Assembly: GCF_019050325.1 (NCBI RefSeq)
Contig: NZ_VOMB01000006.1
Coordinates: 132,470-196,469, forward strand
Reading direction: 5' to 3'
DNA: 64,000 bases
From: [Mycobacterium] fortunisiensis
GTDB lineage: Bacteria; Actinomycetota; Actinomycetes; Mycobacteriales; Mycobacteriaceae
Of this stretch, positions 1-8,807 are shown piece after piece (the first letter of the stretch is position 1; the number at the start of each line of letters is the position of its first letter). Under the pieces are notes generated by a model, which ran no database searches, was not told the DNA's origin, and saw nothing but the letters and a program-made list of their open reading frames with translations. Both the position numbers and the translations under genes were made by a program.

Positions 1-48
1 GGCGTACGAACGGATTTCAGGTCTGCGGTTCGACGATTGGATCGGTGC

Positions 49-2196
49 ATGACCGGGCCCGCCCAGCCGCCGGTGGCCAAGCGCGGCAACCACCGCCGCG
101 AGCACCACGGCGACGTGTTCATCGACCCGTATGAGTGGTTGCGCGACAAGGACAACCCCGAGGTGATCACGCACCTGGAAGCCGAGAACGCCTACACCGA
201 GCATGCGACTGCACATTTGGAGCCGTTGCAGCAGAAGATCTTCGATGAGATCAAGGCCCGAACCAAGGAAACCGACCTGTCGGTGCCGATGCGACGCAAC
301 GGCTGGTGGTACTACGCGCGCAGCTTCGAGGGCAAGCAGTACGCCGTGCATTGCCGCTGTCCGATAGGCGATCCCGATGATTGGACTCCGCCGGCGCTCG
401 ATGAGCACACCGAGATCCCGGGTGAGCAGATCTTGCTCGACGAGAACGTCGAAGCCGACGGTCACGAGTACTTCTCTCTCGGTGCGGCCACGGTGAGTGT
501 GGACGGCAACGTGCTGGCGTTCTCCGTCGACGTCCTGGGCGACGAGCGATATACGTTGAAGTTCAAGGATCTACGCACCGGGGAGCTCTACGAGGACACG
601 ATCGTGGGGATCGGCCCCGGTGGCACCTGGGCTGCCGACGGCCGCACCCTGTACTACACCACCGTGGACGCGGCCTGGCGGCCCGACACCGTGTGGCGGC
701 ACCGGCTGGGGTCCGGCCTGCCCGCCGAGAAGGTGTATCACGAACCCGACGAACGGTTCTGGGTGGCCATCGGTCGCAGCCGAAGCGACAAATACCTTTT
801 CATCGCGTCGGGCAGCGCGGTCACCGCCGAGGTGCACTACGTCGACGCAAACGATCCGACGGCCGAACTCACCACCGTGTGGGAGCGCCGCGACCTGGTG
901 GAGTATTCGGTCGAACACGCGGTGGTCGGGGGTGAGGACCGGTTCCTGATCCTGCACAACGACGGCGCCGAGAACTTCATGCTGGTGGACGCCCCGGTCA
1001 GCGATCCCACTGACTTCCGCACCCTGATCGAACACCGGGCGGACGTCCGGTTGGACGGTGTCGACGCGTTCGACGGATTCCTGGTGATCAGTTACCGCAG
1101 TGACGCATTGCCGAAGATGGCACTGTGGCGGCTCACCGCGGACGGTTATGGCCCCCGCGAGGAGCTGACCTTCGACTCGGAGCTGACGGCGGCCGGCATG
1201 GGCGGCAACCCGAACTGGTCCACGCCGAAGCTGCGGATCGGTGCCACCTCGTTCGTCACCCCGGCGCGGATCTACGACCTGGATCTGGCGACCGGGGAGC
1301 GCACCCTGTTGCGCGAACAGCCGGTGCTGGGCGGCTACCGGCCGGAAGACTATGTGGAGCGCCGGGATTGGGCGACGGCACCCGATGGGGCGAAGATCCC
1401 GATCTCGATCATCCACCGGGCCGGGTTGCAGTTCCCGGCGCCGGCGTTGCTCTACGGTTACGGCGCCTACGAGTCGTGTGAAGACCCGCGGTTCTCGATC
1501 GCCCGGTTGTCGCTGCTGGACCGGGGCATGGTGTTCGCGATCGCGCACGTGCGTGGCGGCGGCGAGCTGGGCCGGCCCTGGTACGAGCACGGCAAGCTGT
1601 TGGAGAAGACCAACACCTTCACCGACTTCATCGCCGTGGCAGGACACCTCGTCGACACCGGGCTGACCCGTCCGCAGAACCTCGTGGCCCTCGGCGGTAG
1701 CGCGGGCGGGTTGTTGATGGGCGCGGTGGCCAACATGGCGCCGCAGTTGTTCGCCGGGATCCTGGCGCAGGTGCCGTTCGTCGATGCGCTGACGACCATT
1801 CTGGATCCGTCCATGCCGTTGACGGTGACCGAATGGGATGAGTGGGGTAACCCGTTGGAGGACCCCGAGGTGTACCGCTACATGAAGTCCTACACGCCGT
1901 ATGAGAACGTGGCGGCGCAGGCATATCCGCCGATCCTGGCCATGACCTCGCTCAACGACACCCGGGTGTATTACGTTGAGCCCGCCAAATGGGTTGCGGC
2001 TCTGCGGCATACGAAGACCGACGGCCATCCGGTGTTGCTCAAGACGGAGATGGTGGCCGGTCACGGCGGCCTCTCCGGGCGGTATGAGCGGTGGAAGGAA
2101 GCCGCGTTTCAGTACGCCTGGCTGCTAGCTGCCGCCGACCGCGACAATTACGGCAGCGGCCAGGTACACAGCCTCTTCGGCGGTCCGGACACTTAG
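49..2196 (+). CDS. ptrB: oligopeptidase B (protease II)
   Basis: Serine peptidase of the S9A prolyl-oligopeptidase family, cytosolic, cutting short peptides after basic residues. An N-terminal propeller region (roughly residues 75-420) precedes an alpha/beta-hydrolase domain. The triad is visible: Ser551 in GGSAGG, Asp637 in LNDTRV, His672 in VAGHGGLSGRYE. At 715 aa it is the usual family length. The ATG at 49 is preferred to the in-frame TTG at 37, which would add only four residues. In M. tuberculosis the counterpart is annotated as two pieces (Rv0781/Rv0782); here the frame is intact. The last 72 bases overlap the convergent DoxX gene. Confidence 0.95.
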   Translation: MTGPAQPPVAKRGNHRREHHGDVFIDPYEWLRDKDNPEVITHLEAENAYTEHATAHLEPLQQKIFDEIKARTKETDLSVPMRRNGWWYYARSFEGKQYAVHCRCPIGDPDDWTPPALDEHTEIPGEQILLDENVEADGHEYFSLGAATVSVDGNVLAFSVDVLGDERYTLKFKDLRTGELYEDTIVGIGPGGTWAADGRTLYYTTVDAAWRPDTVWRHRLGSGLPAEKVYHEPDERFWVAIGRSRSDKYLFIASGSAVTAEVHYVDANDPTAELTTVWERRDLVEYSVEHAVVGGEDRFLILHNDGAENFMLVDAPVSDPTDFRTLIEHRADVRLDGVDAFDGFLVISYRSDALPKMALWRLTADGYGPREELTFDSELTAAGMGGNPNWSTPKLRIGATSFVTPARIYDLDLATGERTLLREQPVLGGYRPEDYVERRDWATAPDGAKIPISIIHRAGLQFPAPALLYGYGAYESCEDPRFSIARLSLLDRGMVFAIAHVRGGGELGRPWYEHGKLLEKTNTFTDFIAVAGHLVDTGLTRPQNLVALGGSAGGLLMGAVANMAPQLFAGILAQVPFVDALTTILDPSMPLTVTEWDEWGNPLEDPEVYRYMKSYTPYENVAAQAYPPILAMTSLNDTRVYYVEPAKWVAALRHTKTDGHPVLLKTEMVAGHGGLSGRYERWKEAAFQYAWLLAAADRDNYGSGQVHSLFGGPDT

Positions 2197-2571
2197 CTTC
2201 GAGGTCATCGATTTCGGCGGGCTGGGCATCCGGGCCGCATACACGTTGGCGGGGAACATGGCCAGCATGAGCACCAGCAGGCAGACCGCGGCCGCCACCC
2301 GGGTGGGCGGATAGAGCAGGCCCGCGGCCCCGGCCAGTTCCAGCACACCGGTGACTGTCACCAGGGCGGCCGGTGCGGGCAGAGCGGGCGGCACGATGGC
2401 GATCATGTCGCGCCGCAGCGGATCGACGAAGTGCGCGACGCCGGTCATGACGAACATCGCGGCCAGCCCGACCGCGATGGCCTTGGGCCAACTGTCGAGG
2501 TAATCCACGCCCAGCAGGCCGATCCCGCGGGCGACCGCACTGCCCAGGACCAGCGTCAGAAAGACGGCCAT
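2125..2571 (-). CDS. DoxX family membrane protein
   Basis: 148-residue protein with four hydrophobic segments (about residues 1-20, 32-50, 68-85, 90-112 and a final one near 130-146), the layout of the DoxX family of small inner-membrane proteins, which are often linked to redox or sulfur stress. The biochemical role is unknown. The ATG at 2571 is chosen over a TTG at 2583 because GGGAG lies six bases before it. It is transcribed divergently from a TetR-type regulator, with a palindrome between them, so repression by that regulator is the natural inference. Its 3' end overlaps ptrB by 72 bases on the opposite strand. Confidence 0.8.
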   Translation of the reverse strand: MAVFLTLVLGSAVARGIGLLGVDYLDSWPKAIAVGLAAMFVMTGVAHFVDPLRRDMIAIVPPALPAPAALVTVTGVLELAGAAGLLYPPTRVAAAVCLLVLMLAMFPANVYAARMPSPPKSMTSKLSVRTAEEAVYLAAAVIVAVGGS

Positions 2572-2593
2572 CGAAACTCCCAAATCTTGTCGG

Positions 2594-2628
2594 TGACTAG
2601 ATAGGAACGCTACGCTTTATCTAGCCAC
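2594..2628. promoter_or_regulatory. palindromic operator between DoxX and tetR genes
   Basis: Inverted repeat with half-sites TGACTAGATA and TATCTAGCCA (core CTAGATA / TATCTAG exact), separated by 14 bases, lying midway between the divergent starts at 2571 and 2659. Placement and symmetry fit the operator of the adjacent TetR-family protein controlling both genes. Binding is inferred. Confidence 0.6.
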
Positions 2629-2658
2629 TGTCAAGATCCCTTGGTTAGGATGGCCGGC

Positions 2659-3213
2659 ATGGGTTATCACCACGGCGATCTACGAGCCGTGATCCTGACG
2701 CAGGCCGCCACCCTGGTGGCCGAACGTGGCGCTGACGGCATCTCGCTGCGCGAACTCGCCCGCGCAGCCGGCGTCTCGCACGCCGCGCCCGCACACCACT
2801 TCACCGACCGGCGCGGGTTGTTCACCGCCCTGGCCACCGAAGGATTTGAGCTGCTGGCCGCGGCGCTGACCGGCGCCAGACCGCAGTTCATCGATGCCGC
2901 CAAGGCTTATGTGCGCTTCGCCCTCGATCACCCCGGCCACTATGCGGTGATGTTCGACAAGTCGCTGTACGACGACACCGACGCCGGCCTGGTCGCGGCC
3001 GAAGCAGCCGCCGGTGCCGAGCTCAACCGGGGCGTCGGCACCCTGTCGGATCCCAAGGCCGCTGCCGACCCGGACGGCGCCGCTCTCGCCGCTTGGTCAC
3101 TGGTGCACGGCTTTTCGACGCTCTGGCTCAACGGTGCGATCGACACGGCAGGAGATCCGATCGCCAAGACGCAGCGTCTGGCCGAGATCCTGTTCGACGA
3201 ACAGGTCCGGTAG
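2659..3213 (+). CDS. TetR/AcrR family transcriptional regulator
   Basis: 184-residue one-component repressor. The N-terminal helix-turn-helix is clear (GDLRAVILTQAATLVAERG followed by ISLRELARAAGVSHAAPAHH), and the C-terminal half looks like the TetR_C domain common in mycobacterial regulators (WSLVHGFSTLWLNG). ATG 2659 is preferred: a TAGGAT box at 2646-2651 lies exactly seven bases upstream, giving a leaderless transcript, whereas ATG 2650 and TTG 2641 overlap that box. It is divergent from the DoxX gene and probably controls it and itself. The ligand cannot be told from the sequence. The downstream peroxidase starts 11 bases after its stop and may be co-transcribed. Confidence 0.9.
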   Translation: MGYHHGDLRAVILTQAATLVAERGADGISLRELARAAGVSHAAPAHHFTDRRGLFTALATEGFELLAAALTGARPQFIDAAKAYVRFALDHPGHYAVMFDKSLYDDTDAGLVAAEAAAGAELNRGVGTLSDPKAAADPDGAALAAWSLVHGFSTLWLNGAIDTAGDPIAKTQRLAEILFDEQVR

Positions 3214-3223
3214 CGTCGAGCCC

Positions 3224-3712
3224 ATGAGCCTCAACGAAATCCCGCTGACCACGCTCGATGGCAAGCCGACGACGTTGGCCGAGTTGGCAAGCGGCGCAGC
3301 ACTGGTGGTCAACGTGGCGTCCAAGTGCGGATTGACACCGCAGTACAGCGCCCTGGAAAAGCTTGCGCAGGACTATTCCGCGCGCGGGCTGACCGTCATC
3401 GGCGTCCCGTGCAACCAGTTCATGGGGCAGGAGCCGGGCAGCGCCGAGGACATCCAGACGTTCTGCTCGACCACCTACGGCGTGACGTTCCCGCTACTGG
3501 CCAAGACCGACGTCAACGGCGATGACCGGCACCCGCTCTACGCCGAGCTGACCAAAGCCACCGACGCCGGCGGTGAGGCCGGCGACATCCAGTGGAACTT
3601 CGAGAAGTTCCTGCTCGCCCCCGGTGGCACCGTGGTCAATCGGTTCCGTCCCCGCACCGAGCCCGATGCGCCCGAGGTGATCGCGGCCATCGAGGCGGTG
3701 CTGCCCGCTTAG
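3224..3712 (+). CDS. glutathione-peroxidase family thiol peroxidase
   Basis: 162-residue GPx-fold peroxidase reducing hydroperoxides; in bacteria without glutathione this family normally uses thioredoxin. The peroxidatic cysteine is Cys35 in VNVASKCGLTP, and the other conserved blocks are present: CNQF (resolving Cys/Gln region) and WNFEKFL (Trp-Asn of the catalytic tetrad). It is a cysteine rather than selenocysteine form. The start ATG 3224 begins 11 bases after the TetR stop, suggesting a two-gene unit. Length matches the bacterial BtuE/GPx family. Confidence 0.92.
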   Translation: MSLNEIPLTTLDGKPTTLAELASGAALVVNVASKCGLTPQYSALEKLAQDYSARGLTVIGVPCNQFMGQEPGSAEDIQTFCSTTYGVTFPLLAKTDVNGDDRHPLYAELTKATDAGGEAGDIQWNFEKFLLAPGGTVVNRFRPRTEPDAPEVIAAIEAVLPA

Positions 3713-3789
3713 CGCGGTGTCGCCGAATCGACACTCCGCATCCGGGTGTTCGACACCGTCCCGACATGTGACGTTGCCACAGTGGACGT

Positions 3790-4494
3790 GTGACCGGACA
3801 ACTCATCGTCTCGATATCGCAGATCAGCGAGTCCACGCTGGGTGATGTCGCGTCGTTCTGCGACGAGCTCGACGCCCGTGCGGTACCGGTGTCGTTCCTG
3901 GTGGCCCCGCGGCTCAAGGGTGGGTACCGGTTGGATCGTGACGCCGCCACGGTCCAATGGCTGGCCGACCGCCGCAGCGGCGGTGACGCGGTGGTGCTGC
4001 ACGGCTATGACGAGGCCGCGACGAAGAAGCGTCGCGGCGAGTTCGCCACGTTGCCGGCGCATGAGGCCAATCTGCGCCTGATGGGCGCCGACCGGGTGCT
4101 CGAACACCTGGGGCTGCGCACCCGGTTGTTTGCCGCACCGGGCTGGACCGTATCGCCGGGGACCGCCACGGCATTGCCGCGCAACGGCTTTCGCCTGCTG
4201 GCCGAGCTCAACGGCATCACGGACCTGGTTCGTCACAGCACAACCCGGGCGCGGGTAGTGGGTATCGGGGAAGGGTTCCTGTCCGAGCCGTGGTGGTGTC
4301 GCACCGTGGTGCTCGCCGCCGAACGCATTGCACGACGCCAGGGCACCGTGCGGGTTGCAGTCGCTGGGCGGCACCTGCGGCGGCCTGGCCCGCGGCAAGC
4401 CATGCTCGATGCGATCGACCTGGCTTTGCTGCACCGCTGCGTGCCCACGGTCTATCAGTGGCGCGGTTTCACCGTACTGACCGAGGCTGCCTGA
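3790..4494 (+). CDS. DUF2334 polysaccharide-deacetylase-like protein
   Basis: 234-residue protein resembling the DUF2334 family (NodB/polysaccharide deacetylase fold). Blocks seen: an N-terminal LIVSISQISEST strand where deacetylases carry their catalytic aspartate (here SISQIS, so the usual Asp is not obvious), DAVVLHGYDE with the metal-site type His, and FAAPGWTVSPGT. It corresponds by position to Rv0784. GTG 3790 is the only plausible start before the conserved block. Substrate unknown; loss of the standard catalytic Asp makes activity uncertain. It precedes the FAD dehydrogenase by 20 bases. Confidence 0.75.
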   Translation: MTGQLIVSISQISESTLGDVASFCDELDARAVPVSFLVAPRLKGGYRLDRDAATVQWLADRRSGGDAVVLHGYDEAATKKRRGEFATLPAHEANLRLMGADRVLEHLGLRTRLFAAPGWTVSPGTATALPRNGFRLLAELNGITDLVRHSTTRARVVGIGEGFLSEPWWCRTVVLAAERIARRQGTVRVAVAGRHLRRPGPRQAMLDAIDLALLHRCVPTVYQWRGFTVLTEAA

Positions 4495-4514
4495 TAGGGC
4501 TAGTCTTGCCTCTC

Positions 4515-6158
4515 ATGGCAGACGCCGACGTCATTGTTGTAGGTGCAGGTCTGGCAGGATTGGTCGCTGCGTGCGAGTTGGCGGACCGGGGCCATCGGGT
4601 CCTGATCGTCGACCAGGAGAACGCCGCCAATCTGGGTGGGCAGGCCTTCTGGTCGTTCGGCGGGCTGTTCTTCGTCGACAGTCCGGAACAACGAAGGCTC
4701 GGCATCCGGGACAGCCAGGAACTGGCGCTGCAGGACTGGCTGGGCACCGCGGGATTCGACCGCGCCGAGGACCACTGGCCGCGGGAGTGGGCGCACGCCT
4801 ACGTCGACTTCGCCGCCGGGGAGAAACGCAGCTGGCTGCGCGCCCGCGGACTGCAGACCTTCCCGCTGGTCGGCTGGGCCGAGCGCGGTGGCTATGGGGC
4901 GCTGGGACACGGCAATTCGGTGCCCCGGTTTCACATCACCTGGGGGACCGGGCCGGCACTCGTCGACATCTTCGCCCGGCGACTGCGCAGTGAAGCTCGG
5001 GTGCGGTTCGTCCACCGCCACCGCGTCGACGAACTCATCCTCTCCGAGGGCGCCGTCGTCGGGGTACGGGGCTCGGTACTGGAGCCCTCCGATGCGCCCC
5101 GCGGGGCGCCGTCATCACGAAATGTCATCGGAGACTTCGAATTTCACTCCGCTGCCGTGATCGTGGCCAGTGGTGGGATCGGCGGCAACCACGACCTGGT
5201 GCGCAAGAACTGGCCGGCCCGCATGGGTCGTGTGCCCGAGCAACTGCTCAGCGGCGTGCCCGCACACGTCGACGGCCGAATGATCGGCATCTCCGAGCAG
5301 GCCGGTGCGCACGTCATCAACAGCGACCGGATGTGGCACTACACCGAGGGCATCACCAACTACGATCCGATCTGGCCCAGCCACGGGATTCGCATCCTGC
5401 CTGGACCGTCGTCATTGTGGTTGGACGCCAACGGAAAACGTCTTCCCGGCCCGCTGTACCCCGGTTTCGACACCCTTGGCACGCTTGAGCACATCTGCCG
5501 CACCGGCCAGGACTACACCTGGTTCATCCTCGACGCGCGCATCATCGCCAAAGAGTTCGCGCTGTCGGGCCAGGAACAGAACCCCGACCTCACCGCGCGG
5601 AGCGTGCGTGAGGTGCTGGCCCGGGTGAAACCCGGTGCCCCGGCCCCGGTGCAGGCCTTCGTCGACCGCGGCGTCGACTTCGTCAGCGCGCACTCGCTGC
5701 GCGAACTGGTGACGGCGATGAACGGCGTGCCCGACGTCGTCGCACTCGACTACGCCACGGTGGCCGCCGAGGTCACCGCCCGCGACCGCGAGGTGGCCAA
5801 CAAGTTCACCAAGGACGGGCAGATCACCGCGATCCGGGCCGCGCGAAACTATCTGGGTGACAAGTTCACCCGCGTCGTCGCGCCCCATCGGCTGACCGAC
5901 CCGAAAGCCGGACCGATGATCGCGGTCAAGCTGCACATCCTGACCCGAAAATCCTTGGGCGGGCTGGAAACCGACCTCAGTTCCCGAGTGCTCAAGGCCG
6001 ATGGCGCCGCCTTCGCCGGGCTGTACGCCGCCGGGGAGGCAGCGGGATTCGGCGGCGGCGGGGTGCACGGCTACCGGTCGCTGGAAGGCACTTTCCTGGG
6101 TGGCTGCATCTTCTCCGGCCGGGCCGCCGGCCGGGGCGCGGCAGCCGACATCGCCTGA
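4515..6158 (+). CDS. FAD-binding dehydrogenase (fumarate reductase/KstD-like)
   Basis: 547-residue flavoprotein of the fumarate reductase / 3-ketosteroid dehydrogenase superfamily, Rv0785-like. The N-terminal dinucleotide-binding motif VVGAGLAGLVAACELADRG starts at about residue 7 with an acidic residue closing the fold (LIVDQ). The C-terminal FAD block AGLYAAGEAAGFGGGGVHGY and SLEGTFLGGCIFSG is also present. The substrate is unknown; homologues are often listed as putative FAD-binding dehydrogenases. ATG 4515 is used because the conserved motif begins immediately after it; TAGTCT lies eight bases upstream, compatible with a leaderless message. Confidence 0.9.
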   Translation: MADADVIVVGAGLAGLVAACELADRGHRVLIVDQENAANLGGQAFWSFGGLFFVDSPEQRRLGIRDSQELALQDWLGTAGFDRAEDHWPREWAHAYVDFAAGEKRSWLRARGLQTFPLVGWAERGGYGALGHGNSVPRFHITWGTGPALVDIFARRLRSEARVRFVHRHRVDELILSEGAVVGVRGSVLEPSDAPRGAPSSRNVIGDFEFHSAAVIVASGGIGGNHDLVRKNWPARMGRVPEQLLSGVPAHVDGRMIGISEQAGAHVINSDRMWHYTEGITNYDPIWPSHGIRILPGPSSLWLDANGKRLPGPLYPGFDTLGTLEHICRTGQDYTWFILDARIIAKEFALSGQEQNPDLTARSVREVLARVKPGAPAPVQAFVDRGVDFVSAHSLRELVTAMNGVPDVVALDYATVAAEVTARDREVANKFTKDGQITAIRAARNYLGDKFTRVVAPHRLTDPKAGPMIAVKLHILTRKSLGGLETDLSSRVLKADGAAFAGLYAAGEAAGFGGGGVHGYRSLEGTFLGGCIFSGRAAGRGAAADIA

Positions 6159-6166
6159 GCTGTGAA

Positions 6167-6805
6167 TCAGAACTCGGTGCCGTTTTCCTCGGTGAGCACC
6201 TGGAATTCGGTGCTCGTCATCTCCGCCAGCCGCCCGTAGTAGATGCCCCGCGCGTTCGGCTCGATGATGCCCTGGTGGATCGGCACCGCCCGAGCCGGAG
6301 CGACCGCGCGCAGGAAGTCCACTGCCTCCGAGATCTTCATCCACGGAGCGGCGGCCGGGGTCGCGAGCACGTCGACCGGTTCGTCGGGAACAAACAGTGC
6401 GTCACCCGGATGCATCAGCCGGGCCGCATGCTCGTCATCACCCACCAGATACGAAATATTGTCGATCACAGGGATTTCCGGATGGATCACGGCGTGCCGT
6501 CCACCGGAGCCGCGCACCGTGAGCGCGCCGACCCGGAATTCGTCGCCGGGATGCACTGCCCGCCAAGGCTCACCCAACTGGGCGGCGGTCTGCGGGTCGG
6601 CATACAGCGCTGCCTGGGGATTGGCGTCGATCAGCGCCGGCAACCGCGCGGTGTCGACGTGATCAGGATGCTGATGGGTGATCAGAATGGCCGACAACCC
6701 GGTGACCCCTTCGAAGCCGTGCGAGAAGGTGCCCGGGTCGAACAGCACCGTGGTGTCCGAAATACTGGCCAGTAGGCACGAATGTCCGAAATGCGTGAGC
6801 TGCAT
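6167..6805 (-). CDS. metallo-beta-lactamase fold hydrolase (UlaG/ComA-like)
   Basis: 212-residue MBL-fold protein (Rv0786c position). It begins MQLTHFGHSCLL and carries the metal-binding signature THQHPDHVDTARLP (HxHxDH) near residue 52; later histidines such as HAVIHPEIP and GIIEPN complete the expected pattern. Likely a small-molecule or nucleotide hydrolase; substrate unknown. ATG 6805 is preferred over starts further upstream because the family fold begins at this methionine and the extra N-terminal sequence is the shadow of the divergent gene at 6825. Convergent with the FAD dehydrogenase, nine bases away. Confidence 0.88.
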   Translation of the reverse strand: MQLTHFGHSCLLASISDTTVLFDPGTFSHGFEGVTGLSAILITHQHPDHVDTARLPALIDANPQAALYADPQTAAQLGEPWRAVHPGDEFRVGALTVRGSGGRHAVIHPEIPVIDNISYLVGDDEHAARLMHPGDALFVPDEPVDVLATPAAAPWMKISEAVDFLRAVAPARAVPIHQGIIEPNARGIYYGRLAEMTSTEFQVLTEENGTEF

Positions 6806-6824
6806 GCCTATATTGTGACGCTCG

Positions 6825-7493
6825 GTGAGGTTCTGGCGGGTGATCGCGACAATGTCGCTCGTGCTCTGCGGGCTGGCCGCAGCGCCGCCCTCGGCCTGGT
6901 CGGACCCCACCGGTGACTGCCCGCCAGTATGTGACCGCATCCCGGACTCGGCATGGACGGCTGCCTCGGACATCCCCTTGGCCCGCGCATACCGCTGGCC
7001 CGACCTGGCCGGGTTGGCGGTGACCTCCGTCTCGCCGCGGTTCCGCTTCGAGGAGGAGTGTGGCGTCGCGCCGGTGCCGGGCGACCCCCGAGGCTATGCC
7101 GTCGCCGCGCGCTCGGAGGTCATCCAACCCGAGGGGCAGTGGCAGCTGCGCGAGCAGCTCATCCACTGGCGCGGCGAGACCTGGCAGGGCGGCCAGACCG
7201 CCCTGGCCGTGGTGCAGGCTGCGACAGCGGCGCTGCGTGCGTGCCGGAACCCCGGCATTGCCACGTCGATCACCACCGACCGACCCGGCGAGCTGGTCGC
7301 GGTCCTCAACTTCGGCGATGGGCGGGAGCTGCACGAGTATCTGGTCGCCGATCCGGACAACAGCACCGTCGTGGAATTGGCCATGTGGTCCAGCACACCG
7401 ACCCGGGTCCCGTGGTCGGCGCGAACGGATCAACAGGTCCTCGATGCGCTGACGGAGCCACTGTGCACGGCTTACATCGGGTCGTGCCGGTAG
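6825..7493 (+). CDS. conserved secreted mycobacterial protein (Rv0787-like)
   Basis: 222-residue protein with a classical signal peptide (MRFWRVIATMSLVLCGLAAA, cleavage probably after PPSAWS). The mature part has four or more cysteines (CPPVC, EECG, RACR, EPLCTAYIGSCR) that could form disulfides in the cell envelope. No catalytic motif recognised. GTG 6825 is used. The stop codon overlaps the -10 box of purS. Function unknown; position equals Rv0787 just ahead of purS/purQ. Confidence 0.75.
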   Translation: MRFWRVIATMSLVLCGLAAAPPSAWSDPTGDCPPVCDRIPDSAWTAASDIPLARAYRWPDLAGLAVTSVSPRFRFEEECGVAPVPGDPRGYAVAARSEVIQPEGQWQLREQLIHWRGETWQGGQTALAVVQAATAALRACRNPGIATSITTDRPGELVAVLNFGDGRELHEYLVADPDNSTVVELAMWSSTPTRVPWSARTDQQVLDALTEPLCTAYIGSCR

Positions 7494-7503
7494 AGTGTGC
7501 GCC

Positions 7504-7743
7504 GTGGCAAAGGTGGTTGTGCACGTCATGCCCAAGGCAGAGATCCTCGACCCGCAAGGGCAGGCAATCGTCGGGGCACTCGGTCGGCTTGGACATGGCG
7601 GTATCTCGGACGTCCGTCAGGGCAAGCGCTTCGAGCTCGAAGTCGATGACTCCGTGGCCGACGAAACGCTGGCCGAGATCGCCGAATCTCTGCTGGCCAA
7701 CACGGTGATCGAGGACTTCTCGGTGCACCGGGAGGACGCGTGA
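7504..7743 (+). CDS. purS: phosphoribosylformylglycinamidine synthase subunit PurS
   Basis: 79-residue subunit of the three-protein FGAM synthase; it bridges PurL and PurQ so that ammonia released from glutamine by PurQ reaches PurL. The typical sequence is seen: [17 protein letters not shown], then [11 protein letters not shown] 7504 is chosen: TAGAGT at 7491-7496, seven bases ahead, indicates a leaderless transcript starting inside the stop of the preceding gene. It overlaps purQ by four bases (GTGA), so translation is coupled. Confidence 0.95.
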   Translation: MAKVVVHVMPKAEILDPQGQAIVGALGRLGHGGISDVRQGKRFELEVDDSVADETLAEIAESLLANTVIEDFSVHREDA

Positions 7744-8414
7744 CCACCCGAATCGGGGTGATCACCTTCCCCGGCACGCTCGACGACGTCGACGCAGCCC
7801 GCGCAGTGCGGCTGGCCGGGGCCGAGGCGGTCAGCCTGTGGCACGCCGACGCCGACCTCAAAGGCGTCGACGCGGTCGTCGTCCCCGGTGGCTTCTCCTA
7901 CGGTGACTACCTGCGCTGCGGGGCGATCGCGAAGTTCGCGCCCGTCATGGGTTCCGTGGTCGAAGCCGCCGGCAAGGGCATGCCGGTGCTGGGCATCTGC
8001 AACGGTTTCCAGGTGCTGTGTGAGGCCGGGCTGCTGCCCGGTGCGCTCACCCGCAACGCCGGGCTGCACTTCATCTGCCGTGACGTCTGGCTGGAAGTGG
8101 CCTCCAACACCACCGCCTGGACCACCCGGTACGACGCCGGCGCGGATCTGCTGATCCCGCTGAAGTCAGGTGAGGGCCGCTACGTCGCCGCCGAGGCCGT
8201 GCTCGACGAGCTCGAAGCCGAGGACCGCGTCGTCTTCCGCTACCGCGAGAACCTCAACGGCTCGATGCGCGGAATTGCCGGCGTGTGCTCAGCCAACCGC
8301 CGCGTCGTCGGCCTCATGCCGCACCCCGAACACGCCACCGAGGCGTTGACCGGACCGTCCGACGACGGGCTGGGGTTGTTCTACTCCGCGTTGGACGCGG
8401 TGCTCTCGGTTTAG
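7740..8414 (+). CDS. purQ: phosphoribosylformylglycinamidine synthase subunit PurQ
   Basis: 224-residue class I glutamine amidotransferase subunit of FGAM synthase, step 4 of purine synthesis. Nucleophile Cys in [13 protein letters not shown], oxyanion block [13 protein letters not shown] near the N-terminus, and the His/Glu pair in [13 protein letters not shown] 7740 overlaps the purS stop by four bases. The partner PurL is encoded separately at 16019. Length normal for the family. Confidence 0.96.
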   Translation: MTTRIGVITFPGTLDDVDAARAVRLAGAEAVSLWHADADLKGVDAVVVPGGFSYGDYLRCGAIAKFAPVMGSVVEAAGKGMPVLGICNGFQVLCEAGLLPGALTRNAGLHFICRDVWLEVASNTTAWTTRYDAGADLLIPLKSGEGRYVAAEAVLDELEAEDRVVFRYRENLNGSMRGIAGVCSANRRVVGLMPHPEHATEALTGPSDDGLGLFYSALDAVLSV

Positions 8415-8464
8415 CTTCTTTTGGCGCGCTGACCCCTACCCGCCCGGTGTTAGATTCAAATCCC

Positions 8465-8500
8465 ATGGTTTATGTGCTGGGCTGGCGCCGTCGGGCATGA
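8465..8500 (+). CDS. possible leaderless 11-codon upstream ORF
   Basis: ATG followed by ten sense codons (peptide MVYVLGWRRRA) and TGA, 20 bases before the next gene. A TAGATT box at 8451-8456 sits eight bases before the ATG, the spacing of a leaderless mycobacterial start. It could regulate the ESX-like operon that follows or be chance; no conservation could be checked. Confidence 0.35.
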   Translation: MVYVLGWRRRA

Positions 8501-8519
8501 AAGATGTTAAGGGGGACAA

Positions 8520-8804
8520 GTGTTAGTCAATCCTGATCTTCTGCGCGGGTTTGCGACGCAAGCCGATACAGCGGCGGGAGCAATACAAGAGTCTGATGCG
8601 GGATTGACAGTTAGCGCAGCAGCTGACGGGCTTCCGGGATCAATGACGCAGTGGACGACCCGCGAGGTCGGAGGTCATCTGGATCAAGTGCTGGCTGATA
8701 TTGCGCAGGACGTTGGCACGATCGGAGCTTTGGTCCGCGGAGCGGGTGATAAGTACGAAGTCGACGACAACGATCTTTCACGCGGTTTCGAGGGATTGTT
8801 CTAG
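8520..8804 (+). CDS. small EspC-like type VII secretion substrate
   Basis: 94-residue acidic helical protein similar in plan to the EspC/DUF2580-type ESX substrates: an N-terminal helix (VNPDLLRGFATQADTAAGAI), a Pro-Gly turn (LPGSMTQWT) containing a Trp, a second helix ending in residues resembling the YxxxD secretion signal (KYEVDDNDLSRGFEGLF: Tyr then Asp four residues on). GTG 8520 follows a GGGGGA ribosome-binding site. It is first in an operon with a larger WXG-type protein, as in other EspC-type pairs. Assignment is by pattern, not by search. Confidence 0.6.
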   Translation: MLVNPDLLRGFATQADTAAGAIQESDAGLTVSAAADGLPGSMTQWTTREVGGHLDQVLADIAQDVGTIGALVRGAGDKYEVDDNDLSRGFEGLF

Positions 8805-8807
8805 GGC

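Noticed and set aside
571..2064. 497-codon open frame antisense to ptrB
   Set aside because: It lies entirely within the well-supported ptrB gene on the other strand, has Arg/His/Gly-rich shadow composition and no recognisable domain; typical of high-GC DNA.
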